In this document: in pieces, positions 24,221 through 34,505 of the stretch
How positions within the stretch are numbered: the first letter of the stretch is position 1
How the letters are laid out: every line of letters starts with the position of its first letter
DNA from: Vicia villosa
Lineage: Eukaryota; Streptophyta; Magnoliopsida; Fabales; Fabaceae
Assembly (NCBI RefSeq): GCF_029867415.1
Contig: NC_081183.1
Span: 38,894,655 to 38,958,654, forward strand
Direction of reading: 5' to 3'
DNA: 64,000 nt
Position numbers and translations under genes: made by a program
Notes under the pieces: generated by a model
What the model was told of the DNA's origin: nothing
The model's input: the letters and a program-made list of their open reading frames with translations, nothing else
Database searches by the model: none

Positions 24221-24495
24221 GTTGCCCCTATTCAATCTTCTTAAACCTGAAGAGATTGTCTGAAATCTGAGGGTAGAAGATGATTGAATAAATAGATGCC
24301 CTGAAAATTTGCACTTACCTTGATCAGCAGAGATGTTGGAAGTTGCATTTGAATGTTGTCTGTGAAATATTGTTGGCAGATTGAAACATTACCTGAGATG
24401 GGCTTTCGGATGCCACCTGGACAATGTGTTGATGGTTTGTTCATCAGAATGAATCTGTTGATTATATCTTGATGAAGGATTTGAAAGTTGATCAT

Positions 24496-24690
24496 TGTGG
24501 AACCGTTTGAGGTATCACTTTAGATCTGCAATGTTAGATCGTCCTGGAACCGTCTGAGGTTTCGCCTTAGATCTGAAATGCTAGATCGTTCTGGAACCGT
24601 CGGAGGTATCGCCTTAGATCTGAAATGCTAGATCGTTCTGGAACCGTCTGAGGTATCGCCTTAGACTAGCAATGTTAGATGATAAATGAG
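24496..24690 (-). repeat. 47-48-bp tandem repeats in Ogre 3' untranslated region (left copy)
   Basis: Units starting GGAACCGT recur at about 24499, 24546, 24593 and 24640. Each contains TTAGATCTG and ATGTTAGATCG-like words. The right copy carries the corresponding array at 33945-34140 with the same period, so the array is a property of the element rather than of the locus. Confidence 0.85.
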
Positions 24691-25700
24691 TTGAGAATGA
24701 GAGTTCTTCAGAGTGAATCTTTGGTTTGATTGTATCTGAAAGGACTGCTTGTCTGAATAAGATTCAGGATGAACACTGCATGTGAGTGAGAACATCTTTG
24801 CTGAAGACATCTGTCTACCTGAAAAATCAAGTTAATAATATGCGATGTCTATGATGCATGTATGATATGAGATCCTCGAGCTAGAGGAGAAATATGCAAG
24901 TTATGTTGTGTATGAATATGCGTATGATGCATGATTGTGAATGTGAATATGAGTGTGAATGTGATGCATGGTTTATGCAGCTTAGAGCGTGTCAAGCTCC
25001 TGATTGGGAAAATAAATCCCAGCTTAGTCGTCAAGAAATGAAGGCATTGTGATTGGGAAAATAAATCCCTGCTAGCCATTTGGAAGTGAAGGCATCGTGG
25101 TTGTTGATGATCTTCTGTCTCGCTTGAGTACCCTGGGTTGGGGAAATTCTTTGAGAACCAGGATGTTCTATTGAAGGATCTTTGATTACTGCTCGGGGAT
25201 GAACAGTAGTTTTGAGAGTTCGGACTGTGACGCCCTTTGGAGTGGGAATGAGGAAGATGCATAATCCTCCGATGCACTATCTGACCAAGTTTGGGTGCGG
25301 AGATCACACCTTCTGAAGACAGTAATCTGGAACAACCCTGCTGGGGAATAAGACTTCTTTCGAAAGAAAAATCTTTTTGAGGGATTTGTTGAGGAATGTG
25401 TCTCCATTGGGGAAACTTCCTTCTGATGCTGGTTTAGGATAATGTCCAAATAATTGGGACATGTCCGGAATGCTATTCCTGTTTTTCCTGGTAAACATCA
25501 ATCATATTCAAATGCATATGTTCATTCAAAATATCATTGGGATGCTCGCGTATTCAAAACAGAAAAAATGAAAATGTTAGTTATAAGCTGCATTGATTTT
25601 TGAAAAGGTGCCGTGATAGGCGGATTAGTATAGGGAGACAATAATCCTAGAAGTAGGAAATTGTCAGAAAGTTTTGAAAAGTATTTATGAAAAGAAATAG

Positions 25701-25853
25701 CTATGTGAGAACGATCCAGTCAAGTTTCAATTCTGCTATTGCCAATCTGTCTTCGAGCATCTCATCCCTCACTTGTTGGAAGAAAGTGATTGGACTGATC
25801 GGTGTCTTTGAGGTGTTGAACCTTGTCGGTGAGTAGGCAGCTGAGCGGGACAT
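25701..25853 (-). CDS. Small post-pol ORF of Ogre-like element (left copy)
   Basis: On the minus strand an ATG at 25853 opens a 50-codon frame ending TAG at 25701. It lies between the hairpin array and the rest of the 3' region, outside the pol frame. The central 36 codons (FNTSKTPISPITFFQQVRDE and onward to KLDWI) are identical at every base with the right copy. The stop is at the same place in both. The right copy starts five codons earlier, where this copy has ATA. The product looks amphipathic or helical, with no family recognised. The conservation might equally reflect an RNA or DNA signal. Confidence 0.4.
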   Translation of the reverse strand: MSRSAAYSPTRFNTSKTPISPITFFQQVRDEMLEDRLAIAELKLDWIVLT

Positions 25854-25883
25854 AGTTGTATGCTTTATTCCCTAATTTTTGCC

Positions 25884-26023
25884 TAGGCTGCCCTTTCAGG
25901 TTTTCAGCCTACCGGGATTGTATTTGTTTTGTCTCTAATTTTTGCCTGGATCGCCCTTTCGGGTTTTCAATCCACCGAGACGCTCATTTTTGCCTAAGTT
26001 GCCCTTTCAGGTTTTCAACTTAG
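25884..26023 (-). ncRNA. Triple GAAA-tetraloop hairpin array after Ogre pol (left copy)
   Basis: Three stem-loops lie within 19-160 nt after the pol stop on the minus strand. Each reads outer stem, AAAA bulge, CCY, GAAA loop, GGG, outer stem. The outer stems are CTAAGTTG/CAACTTAG (26023-25994), TGGATTG/CGATCCA (25974-25947) and TAGGCTG/CAGCCTA (25912-25884). Stem sequences differ between the three hairpins while pairing is kept. The right copy has the same three, with changes that preserve pairing. Confidence 0.6.
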
Positions 26024-26041
26024 CGAGCTGTATATTTTTTT

Positions 26042-28960
26042 TTAAGCAAAGTACTTTTTGACTATGTCCGCATTCACAGGGTGTGGGAAATCCTCGCCAT
26101 CCATGGTGGTAAGCAACATGGCACCGCCGGAGAATATTTTCTTGATTATGAATGGTCCCTCGTAGGTGGGGGTCCATTTGCCTCTGGGATCACCTTGTGG
26201 TAAGATGATGCGTTTGATAACCAAGCCACCAGTTTGGTATGCTTGACTTTTGACTTTCTTGTTGAATGCTTTGATCATGCGCTTTTGGTATAGCTGGCCA
26301 TGACAGATAGCTGCAAGTCTTTTCTCATCGATCAAGTGTATTTGGTCGAATCGAGTTTGAATCCAATCGTCTTCGTCTAGATCGGCTTCTTTCATGATCC
26401 TTAAGGAAGGAATCTGGATTTCGATTGGGAGAACTGCTTCCATACCGTAGACTAACGAGAATGGAGTTGCCCCTGTTGAAGTACGCGCAGATGTGCGATA
26501 ACCATGAAGAGCAAAAGGTAACATCTCATGCCAGTCTTTGTAGGTTACTGTCATCTTTTGTATGATTTTCTTGATGTTTTTGTTGGCGGCTTCGACAGCG
26601 CCGTTCATCTTTGGTCGATATGGAGAAGAATTATGATGTTTGATCTGGAACTGCGTGCAGAGTTCAGTAATCATTTTGTTGTTTAGATTCGTGCCATTGT
26701 CAGTGATGATCCTTTCGGGGATGCCGTACCGACAAATGAGATTGTGCTTGATAAACCTGGCTACCACATTCTTGGTGACAGAAGCATATGAAGCTGCCTC
26801 TACCCACTTTGTGAAGTAGTCAATAGCGACCAGGATAAAGCGATGTCCGTTGGAAGCAGTAGGTTTGATTTCTCCAATCATATCAATACCCCACATTGCG
26901 AAAGGCCAAGGAGCCGTCAGAACGTTTAATGGAACTGGAGGTACATGCACTTTGTCGGCATATATCTGGCATTTGTGACAAGTTTTGGAATGATGATGGC
27001 AATCTGTCTCCATGGTAGACCAGTAGTAACCTGCTCTCAAGATCTTTTTAGCCATTGTATGTCCGTTGGAATGAGTACCGAAGGTACCATTGTGTATGTC
27101 TTCCATGATTTGTTCTGCTTCTTTCTTGTTTACGCAACGAAGTAAAGTCGAGTCATGGTTGCGCTTGTACAAAGTTCCATTGCTTAGGAAGAATTTGGAG
27201 GCAAATCTCCTTAGAAACTTTCTGTCGTTAATAGATGCCCCTTCAGGGTACTCCTGGGTTTCGAGATACCTTTGTATTTCATGGAACCATGATTTGTCTT
27301 CCATTTGTTTGGTATCGATCTCATTGCAATAGGCTGGTTCGTCTTGCCTGTAAATGGTGATCATAGGAGCTTCGTCGTCCCAATTGACTTTGAACATGGA
27401 TGACATGGTAGCTAAGGCATCAGCTAGTTGATTTTCTTCGCGTGGGATGTGTTCGAAAGTGATCTCCTCGAAGTAAGGAATCAAACTCAACACATGTTCT
27501 TTGTATGGAATTAGATTTGGGTGCTTTGTGTCCCATTCCCCTTTGACTTGGTAGATTACCAAGGCCGAGTCTCCGTGGACTTCAAGGAATTTGATTTTTA
27601 GATCAATTGCAGCTTTGAGACCCAGAATGCATGCTTCGTATTCGGCTATATTGTTGGTGCAATTGAAACACAATCTGGCGGTGAAGGGTGTATGACCTCC
27701 TGTGGGGGAAATGATCACAGCTCCGATGCCATTGCCGAGCGCATTAGAAGCTCCGTCAAAAACCATAGTCCATCGGGATCCTGGTTGTTTGTAGTCATTG
27801 ACTAGCATAATGTCTTCGTCTGGGAAGTCAAAGTTCAATGCCTGATAATCATCTACTGCTTGATGAGCTAAATGATCAGCTACCACACTTCCTTTGATTG
27901 CTTTTTGCGAAGTGTATTGAATGTCATATTCTGTTAGGATCATTTGCCATCTTGCAATCCTTCCAGAGAGAGCAGGTTTTTCGAACACGTATTTGATTGG
28001 ATCCATCTTGGAGATCAGGAAAGTGGTGTGATTTAGCATATACTGTCTTAGTCGGCGAGCCGCCCATGCTAAGGCACAGCAAGTTTTTTCGAGTAGTGAG
28101 TATCTTGTTTCACAATCGGTAAACTTTTTGCTAAGATAGTAGATTGCGTGCTCCTTTCGACCGGAATCGTCATGTTGTCCGAGTACACACCCCATTGAAT
28201 CTTCTAACACAGTTAGGTACATTATCAGAGGTCTGCCTTCCACAGGAGGTAACAAGATTGGCGGTTTTTGAAGGTATTCTTTGATTTTATCAAAGGCTAA
28301 CTGGCATTTGTCATTCCATCTTTCCACTTGATCTTTCTTCAGTAATTTGAAGATTGGCACACAAGTAGGAGTCATATGGGCAATGAATCTGGCTATGTAG
28401 TTTAGACGTCCCAAGAATCCTCTGACTTGTTTCTCGGTACGGGGTATAGGCATTTCTTGAATGGCTTTGACCTTGGCAGGATCAACCTCAATACCTTTAC
28501 TGCTGACGATGAAACCTAAGAGTTTACCGGATCTTACTCCAAAGGTACACTTGTTCGGGTTCAGTCGCAATCTGTATTTCTTGAGTCTGTCAAACAGCTT
28601 GTGTAAATGACTCAAATGTTCTTCTTCGGTGTTGGATTTTGCGATCATGTCATCGACATACACCTCTATTTCCTGATGAATCATATCATGAAATAGTGTT
28701 ACCATTGCTCGTTGGTAGGTAGCTCCAGCATTTTTTAGACCAAAGGGCATTACTTTGTAACAAAAGGTTCCCCAGGGAGTTGTGAAGGTTGTTTTTTCCA
28801 TGTCTTCGGGTGCCATCTTGATTTGATTGTACCCTGAGAATCCGTCCATAAAGGAGAATACCTTGCATTGTGCGGTATTGTCAACTAGTACATCGATGTG
28901 CGGTAAAGGGAAATCATCTTTAGGGCTTGCCCGGTTCAGATCTCTGTAGTCTACACACAT
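26042..28960 (-). CDS. Pol (RT, RNase H, archaeal-type RNase H, integrase), left Ogre-like copy, partial
   Basis: This 972-codon open frame on the minus strand runs from inside reverse transcriptase to the natural pol end, NADIVKKYFA. The RT active site is Y101-V-D-D104. An ordinary RNase H follows at about 240-360. An archaeal-type RNase H begins near WTMVFDGAS with catalytic D402. Integrase has a zinc domain near residue 640 and a triad D693, D754, E790 with 35 residues between the last two. No stop interrupts it. The 5' end of RT and everything upstream is lost in the N gap, so the start shown is an internal ATG. Compared with the right copy it lacks about eight residues between RNase H domains, next to a repeated PG dipeptide. 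Confidence 0.93.
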   Translation of the reverse strand: MCVDYRDLNRASPKDDFPLPHIDVLVDNTAQCKVFSFMDGFSGYNQIKMAPEDMEKTTFTTPWGTFCYKVMPFGLKNAGATYQRAMVTLFHDMIHQEIEVYVDDMIAKSNTEEEHLSHLHKLFDRLKKYRLRLNPNKCTFGVRSGKLLGFIVSSKGIEVDPAKVKAIQEMPIPRTEKQVRGFLGRLNYIARFIAHMTPTCVPIFKLLKKDQVERWNDKCQLAFDKIKEYLQKPPILLPPVEGRPLIMYLTVLEDSMGCVLGQHDDSGRKEHAIYYLSKKFTDCETRYSLLEKTCCALAWAARRLRQYMLNHTTFLISKMDPIKYVFEKPALSGRIARWQMILTEYDIQYTSQKAIKGSVVADHLAHQAVDDYQALNFDFPDEDIMLVNDYKQPGSRWTMVFDGASNALGNGIGAVIISPTGGHTPFTARLCFNCTNNIAEYEACILGLKAAIDLKIKFLEVHGDSALVIYQVKGEWDTKHPNLIPYKEHVLSLIPYFEEITFEHIPREENQLADALATMSSMFKVNWDDEAPMITIYRQDEPAYCNEIDTKQMEDKSWFHEIQRYLETQEYPEGASINDRKFLRRFASKFFLSNGTLYKRNHDSTLLRCVNKKEAEQIMEDIHNGTFGTHSNGHTMAKKILRAGYYWSTMETDCHHHSKTCHKCQIYADKVHVPPVPLNVLTAPWPFAMWGIDMIGEIKPTASNGHRFILVAIDYFTKWVEAASYASVTKNVVARFIKHNLICRYGIPERIITDNGTNLNNKMITELCTQFQIKHHNSSPYRPKMNGAVEAANKNIKKIIQKMTVTYKDWHEMLPFALHGYRTSARTSTGATPFSLVYGMEAVLPIEIQIPSLRIMKEADLDEDDWIQTRFDQIHLIDEKRLAAICHGQLYQKRMIKAFNKKVKSQAYQTGGLVIKRIILPQGDPRGKWTPTYEGPFIIKKIFSGGAMLLTTMDGEDFPHPVNADIVKKYFA

Positions 28961-28971
28961 TCTGACTTTCC

Positions 28972-29071
28972 NNNNNNNNNNNNNNNNNNNNNNNNNNNNN
29001 NNNNNNNNNNNNNNNNNNNNNNNNNNNNNNNNNNNNNNNNNNNNNNNNNNNNNNNNNNNNNNNNNNNNNNN
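28972..29071. other. Assembly gap of exactly 100 N
   Basis: One hundred undetermined bases separate the two oppositely oriented Ogre-like elements. The round number suggests a scaffold gap of unknown true length. The missing 5' halves of one or both elements may lie here. Confidence 0.99.
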
Positions 29072-29136
29072 CTTCTTTCTTCGCTTTCAAATAGCTATGT
29101 TTTTTCTTCACACATACTCACATAATTAACATGCAG

Positions 29137-32100
29137 ATTCACATACACTCTGGATCCAGTCAACAGTGATTCTGCTATTGCCCGTCATGACTTTGAAAAT
29201 CCGATCTACCAAGCTGAGGACGAAAGTGAGGAAGATTGTGAAGTGCCAAGAGAACTTGCAAGGCTGCTAGAACAAGAAGACAAGGCCATACAGCCTCACG
29301 AGGAGCCAATTGAGGTCATCAACTTGGGCAGCAACGAAGAAAAGAAAGAAGTCAAAATAGGGGCTGATTTAGAACACAGCGTCAAGCAAAGACTGATTCA
29401 AATGCTGCGAGACTACGTCGAGATATTCGCCTGGTCTTATGAAGATATGCCAGGCCTTGACACGGACATTGTAGTTCATCACCTACCAATCAAAGAAGGT
29501 AGCACTCCAGTCAAACAGAAACTACGAAGGAGTAGGCCTGATATGTCAAAAAAGATCAAAGACGAGGTTGAAAAACAGTTCAATGCCGGATTCCTAAAAG
29601 TTGTAAGTTATCCTCCTTGGATAGCTAACATCGTGCCTGTACCTAAAAAAGACGGGAAAGTCAGAATGTGCGTGGACTACAGAGATCTGAACCGGGCAAG
29701 TCCCAAAGATGATTTCCCTTTACCACACATCGATGTACTGGTTGACAATACCGCACAATGCAAGGTATTCTCCTTTATGGACGGATTCTCAGGGTACAAT
29801 CAAATCAAGATGGCACCCGAAGACATGGAAAAAACAACCTTCACAACACCCTGGGGAACCTTTTGTTACAAAGTAATGCCCTTTGGTCTGAAAAACGCAG
29901 GAGCAACCTATCAACGTGCAATGGTAGCGCTATTTCATGATATGATTCATCAAGAAATAGAGGTGTATGTCGATGACATGATTGCAAAATCCAACACCGA
30001 GGAAGAACATCTGGGTCATTTACACAAGTTGTTTGACAGACTCAAGAAATACAAGTTGCGACTGAACCCAAATAAGTGTACCTTTGGAGTAAGATCCGGA
30101 AAACTCTTAGGTTTCATCGTCAGCAGCAAAGGTATTGAGGTTGATCCCGCCAAGGTTAAAGCCATTCAAGAAATGCCTATACCTCGTACCGAGAAACAAG
30201 TCAGAGGATTCTTGGGACGTCTAAATTACATTGCCCGATTTATTGCCCACATGACTACTACTTGTGTGCCGATCTTCAAGCTGTTGAAGAAAGATCAAGT
30301 GGAAAGGTGGAATGACAAATGCCAGTTAGCCTTTGACAAAATCAAAGAATATCTCCAAAAACCTCCAATCTTGTTGCCACCTGTGGAAGGCAGACCTCTG
30401 ATAATGTATCTAACTGTGTTAGAAGACTCAATGGGGTGTGTACTAGGACAACATGACGAATCCGGCCGAAAGGAGCACGCAATCTACTATCTTAGCAAAA
30501 AGTTTACCGATTGTGAAACAAGATACTCACTACTCGAAAAAACTTGTTGTGCCTTATCTTGGGCGGCTCGCCGACTAAGACAGTACATGCTAAATCACAC
30601 CACTTTCCTAATCTCCAAGATGGATCCCATCAAATACGTGTTCGAAAAACCTGCTCTCTCTGGAAGAATAGCAAGATGGCAAATGATCTTAACAGAATAT
30701 GACATTCAATACACTTCACAAAAAGCAATCAAAGGAAGTGTGGTAGCTGATCATCTGGCTCATCAAGCAGTAGATGATTATCAAGCATTGAACTTTGACT
30801 TCCCAGACGAAGACATTATGTTAGTCAATGACTACAAACAACCAGGACCAGAAGAAGGACCCGAGCCAGGATCCCGGTGGACTATGGTTTTTGACGGAGC
30901 TTCTAATGCACTTGGCAATGGAATCGGAGCTGTGATCATTTCCCCCGCAGGAAGTTACACACCGTTCACTGCCAGATTATGCTTCAATTGCACTAACAAT
31001 ATAGCCGAATACGAAGCATGTATTCTGGGTCTTAAAGCTGCAATCGATCTAAGAATCAAATTCCTGGAAGTCTACGGAGACTCGGCCTTGGTAATCTACC
31101 AAGTCAAAGGGGAATGGGACACGAAGCACCCGAATCTAATTCCTTACAAAGAATATGTGCTGAGTTTGATTCTTTACTTCGAAGAAATCACTTTCGAACA
31201 CATCCCACGCGAGGAAAATCAACTAGCTGATGCTTTAGCTACCATGTCATCCATGTTCAAAGTCAGGTGGGACAACGAGGCGCCTATGATCACCATTTAC
31301 AGGCAAGATGAACCATCCTATTGCAATGAGATCGATACCGAAGGAACCGAAGAAAAACCATGGTTCCATGAAGTAAAAAGATATCTCGAAGCTCAGGAGT
31401 ACCCTGAAGGGGCATCCATTAACGACAGAAAGTTTCTAAGGAGATTTGCTGCCAAATTCTTTCTAAGCAATGGAACCTTATACAAACGCAACCATGACTC
31501 GACTTTACTTCGCTGTGTAAACAAGGAGGAAGCAGAACAGATCATGGAAGAAATACACAATGGTGCCTTCGATACTCATTCCAGTGGACATACAATGGCT
31601 AAAAAGATCCTGAGAGCGGGTTATTACTGGTCTACCATGGAAACAGACTGCCATCATCACTCCCGAACATGTCACAAATGCCAGATATACGCTGACAAAG
31701 TACATGTACCTCCAGTTCCATTAAGCGTCCTGACGGCTCCTTGGCCTTTTGCAATGTGGGGTATTGATATGATTGGAGAAATCAAACCTACTGCCTCCAA
31801 CGGACATCGCTTTATCCTGGTCGCTATTGACTACTTCACAAAGTGGGTAGAAGCAGCTTCATTTGCTTCTGTCACCAAAAATGTGGTAGCCCGGTTCATC
31901 AAATACAATCTCATTTGTCTGTACGGCATCCCTGAACGGATTATCACGGACAATGGCACAAATCTAAACAACAGAATGATTACTGAACTTTGCACACAGT
32001 TCAAGATCAAGCATCATAATTCCTCTCCATATCGACCAAAGATGAACGGCGCGGTGGAAGCTGCCAACAAGAACATCAAGAAAATCATACAAAAAATGAC

Positions 32101-32608
32101 AGTAACCTACAAAGACTGGCATGAGATGTTGCCTTTTGCTCTTCATGGTTATCGCACATCTGCGCGTACTTCAACAGGGGCAACTCCATTCTCCTTAGTC
32201 TATGGTATGGAGGCAGTTCTTCCAATTGAAATTCAGATTCCTTCCCTAAGGATTATGAAAGAAGCCAATCTAGACGAAGACGATTAGATTCAAACACGGT
32301 TGGACCAGATAAACTTGATTGATGAGAAAAGGCTCGCAGCTATTTGTCATGGTCAGCTATACCAAAAGCGTATGATCAAAGCCTTCAACAAAAAAGTCAA
32401 AAGTCAAGCATACCAAACTGGTGGCTTGGTTGTCAAACGCATCATCTTACCACAAGGTGATCCCAGAGGCAAATGGACTCCCACCTACGAGGGACCATTC
32501 ATAATCAAGAAAATATTCTCCGGCGGCGCCATGTTGCTTACCACCATGGATGGTGAGGATTTCCCACACCCTGTGAATGCTGACATAGTCAAAAAATACT
32601 TCGCTTAA
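29137..32608 (+). pseudogene. Pol of right Ogre-like copy, one nonsense mutation
   Basis: The coding frame is open from about 29126 and has a splice-acceptor-like CATGCAG ending at 29136 after a pyrimidine-rich run. This fits the intron known in Ogre elements between gag-protease and RT. The frame covers linker, RT (YVDD), RNase H, archaeal-type RNase H and integrase. It is broken by TAG at 32285-32287, where the left copy has a tryptophan codon. The last 107 codons then continue in frame to TAA at 32606-32608. Compared with the left copy most base changes are silent, so the family evolved under protein-level constraint until recently. An extra PEEGPEPG-like insert lies before the second RNase H. 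Confidence 0.92.
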
Positions 32609-32627
32609 AAAGAAAAAAAACAGCTCG

Positions 32628-32769
32628 CTAAGTTGAAAACCTGAAAGGGCAACTTAGGCAAAAAAATGAGCGTCTCGGTGGATTGAAAACCCGAAAGGGC
32701 GGTCCAGGCAAAAGTTAGAGACTAAACAAATACTATCCCGGTAGGCTGAAAACCTGAAAGGGCGGCCTA
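32628..32769 (+). ncRNA. Triple GAAA-tetraloop hairpin array after Ogre pol (right copy)
   Basis: Hairpin 1 (32628-32657) has the perfect 8-bp stem CTAAGTTG/CAACTTAG. Hairpin 2 (32679-32706) has TGGATTG/CGGTCCA. Hairpin 3 (32742-32769) has TAGGCTG/CGGCCTA. Each encloses a 4-nt AAAA bulge on the 5' side and CCY-GAAA-GGG, a GNRA-type tetraloop on a 3-bp stem. The array starts 20 nt after the pol stop. Each hairpin is followed by a GGCAAAA-like spacer. Pairing is kept although stem sequences differ, which is what selection on RNA structure would leave. Confidence 0.6.
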
Positions 32770-32784
32770 GGCAAAAGTTAGGGA

Positions 32785-32952
32785 ATGAAGCATACAACAG
32801 TGTTCCGTTCAGCTGCCTACTCACCATCAAGATTCAACACCTCAAAGACACCGATCAGTCCAATCACTTTCTTCCAACAAGTGAGGGATGAGATGCTCGA
32901 AGACAGATTGGCAATAGCAGAATTGAAACTTGACTGGATCATTTTCACATAG
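32785..32952 (+). CDS. Small post-pol ORF of Ogre-like element (right copy)
   Basis: An ATG at 32785 opens 55 codons ending TAG at 32952, about 15 nt after the last hairpin and in a frame different from pol. The stretch from codon 17 (TTC) for 36 codons is base-for-base identical to the left copy, whereas flanking sequence differs at many sites. It has no recognised domain; the second half is rich in E, D, L and A and could be a helix. It might be a small accessory protein or a conserved nucleic-acid signal that happens to be open. Confidence 0.4.
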   Translation: MKHTTVFRSAAYSPSRFNTSKTPISPITFFQQVRDEMLEDRLAIAELKLDWIIFT

Positions 32953-33162
32953 CTATTTATCTTCATAAATATTTTCCAAAGCTTTCTGACAATTTCCTAC
33001 TTCTAGGATTGTTGTCTCCCTGTGCGAATCAGCCTATCATGGCTCTTTTTCAAAAAATCAATGCAGCTTAGGCTCAAAATCACTATTTTCACTTTTTCTG
33101 TTTTGAATACGTAAACGTCCCAATGATAATTTTGAATGAAGATGTGCATTTGAATATGATTG

Positions 33163-33567
33163 ATGTTTACCAGGAAAAATAGGAATAGCATTCAGGAAAT
33201 GTCCCAATTATCTGGACATCATCCCATCAGAAGAAAACCACCAAGAGAAACGCATTTCTCAGCAAATTCCTCAAAAAGATTTTCTCTTCAAAAGAAGTCT
33301 TATCCCCCAGCAGGGTTGTTCCAGATTACTATCTTCAGAAGGTGTGATCCCCGCACCCGGACTTGGTCAGATAGTGCATCGGAGGATTATGCATCTTCCT
33401 CATTCCCATTTGAAAGGGCATCAGAACTTCCAGCTACCTTTCATTCCCAAGAGATATTCAAAGATCCTTCAACAGAATACCAGGGTTCTCAAAGAATTTC
33501 CCCAGCCAAGGGTACTCAAACAAGACAAAAGATCATCAACGATCACAATATAGTCATATCCAGATGA
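33163..33567 (+). other. Open frame in Ogre 3' region, uncertain
   Basis: A 134-codon frame starts at ATG 33163 (MFTRKNRNSI...). Its central part (FRRCDPRTRTWSDSASEDYA) is also open in the left copy, but there the start and middle lie in different frames. Changes between copies do not clearly favour silent sites. It is listed because it is the longest non-pol frame in this region. I do not claim it is translated. Confidence 0.2.
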
Positions 33568-33944
33568 CTGGCGGAAATTTATTTTCCCAAATAGAAGCTC
33601 GACATCTCACATTCATACATCACATATTCATATTCATACATCACACATTCATACATCACATATTCACATTCATACATCATATTCACATTCATACATCATG
33701 CATCATGCGCATATTCATACGCATATTCATACACAACATAACATGCATATTTCTCCGGGAATATCTCACATTTACATGCATTATAAACATTGCATATCAC
33801 TAACTTGATTTTTCAGGTAGACGGATATCTTCAACAAAGATGTTCTCAATCACATGCGGTGTTCACCTGAATGCCATGAACGGTTCTCTCAGATATAATC
33901 AAGCCGAAGATTCATTCTGATCACTTACCAACTCAAAAACAGAC

Positions 33945-34140
33945 ATCACAGATCTAAAGTTGATACCTCAGACGGTTCCAGAACGATCTAACGTTGCAGA
34001 TCTAAAGCGATACCTCAGACGGTTCCAGAACGATCTAACATTGAAGATCTAAAGCGATACCTCAGACGGTTCAAGAATGATCTAACATCAAAGATCTAAA
34101 GCTGATACCTCAAACGGTTCCACAATGATCAACTTTCAAA
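33945..34140 (+). repeat. 47-bp tandem repeats in Ogre 3' untranslated region (right copy)
   Basis: Units containing AGATCTAAAGC, GATACCTCAGACGGTTCC and GAACGATCTAAC repeat about four times, with GGTTCC starts at 33974, 34021, 34068 and 34116. A more diverged unit lies near 34213. The left copy has the same array. Confidence 0.85.
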
Positions 34141-34490
34141 ATCTAAAGCAGAAAAAACTTTGGACAAGTTCCGTAGCAATCATCCTCCAAGACTTAAAGC
34201 GGTAACCTTGGACGGTTCCGAAACAGTCCACACAAAGACTTTCAAATCCTTCATCAAGATATAATCAATGGATTCATTCTGATGAACAAACCATCAACAC
34301 ATTTACCAGGTGGCATCTGAAAGCCCATCTCAGGTAATGTTTCAATCTGCCAACAACATTTCGCAGACGACATTCAAATGCAACTTCCAACATCTCTTCT
34401 GATCAAGGTAAGTGCAAATTTTCAGGGCATCTAAATATTCAATCATCTTCTACCTTCAGATTTCAGACAATCTCTTCAGGTTTAAGAAGA

Positions 34491-34505
34491 TTGAATAGGG
34501 GCAAC
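34491..34505 (+). other. Polypurine tract of the right Ogre-like element
   Basis: TTGAATAGGGGCAAC sits immediately before the LTR start at 34506. The left copy has the same sequence in the same position on the other strand. Confidence 0.75.

Larger units (their letters stand above)
19452..28971 (-). mobile_element. Ogre-like Tat Ty3/gypsy element, 5' truncated at an assembly gap (left copy)
   Basis: On the minus strand this holds pol from the middle of RT, a 1.8-kb 3' untranslated region, a polypurine tract (reverse of 24221-24240) and one 4.77-kb LTR. The 5' LTR, gag, protease and the start of RT are missing at the N gap. It is the mirror partner of the plus-strand copy at 29072-39178. It differs at many mostly silent sites in pol and by many indels in the LTR, so it is a separate insertion, not the same copy read twice. 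LTR length, the archaeal-type RNase H and the TGTTATACCCC start support an Ogre assignment. Confidence 0.9.

Noticed and set aside
28972..29071. Palindrome centre of a possible fold-back element
   Set aside because: The two arms are diverged, mostly at silent sites, and are not symmetrical near the gap, so they are two insertions rather than one inverted duplication.
33160..33567. 135-codon frame after Ogre pol considered as an accessory gene
   Set aside because: The upstream start is TTG, and the left copy breaks the frame. Substitutions show no clear coding bias. Kept only as an uncertain feature from the ATG at 33163.
33599..33740. CATACATCACATATTCA-type runs as a possible CRISPR-like array
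   Set aside because: The spacing is irregular and the sequence is low-complexity AT/CA repeat, also seen in the left Ogre copy; CRISPR is not expected in a plant nucleus.
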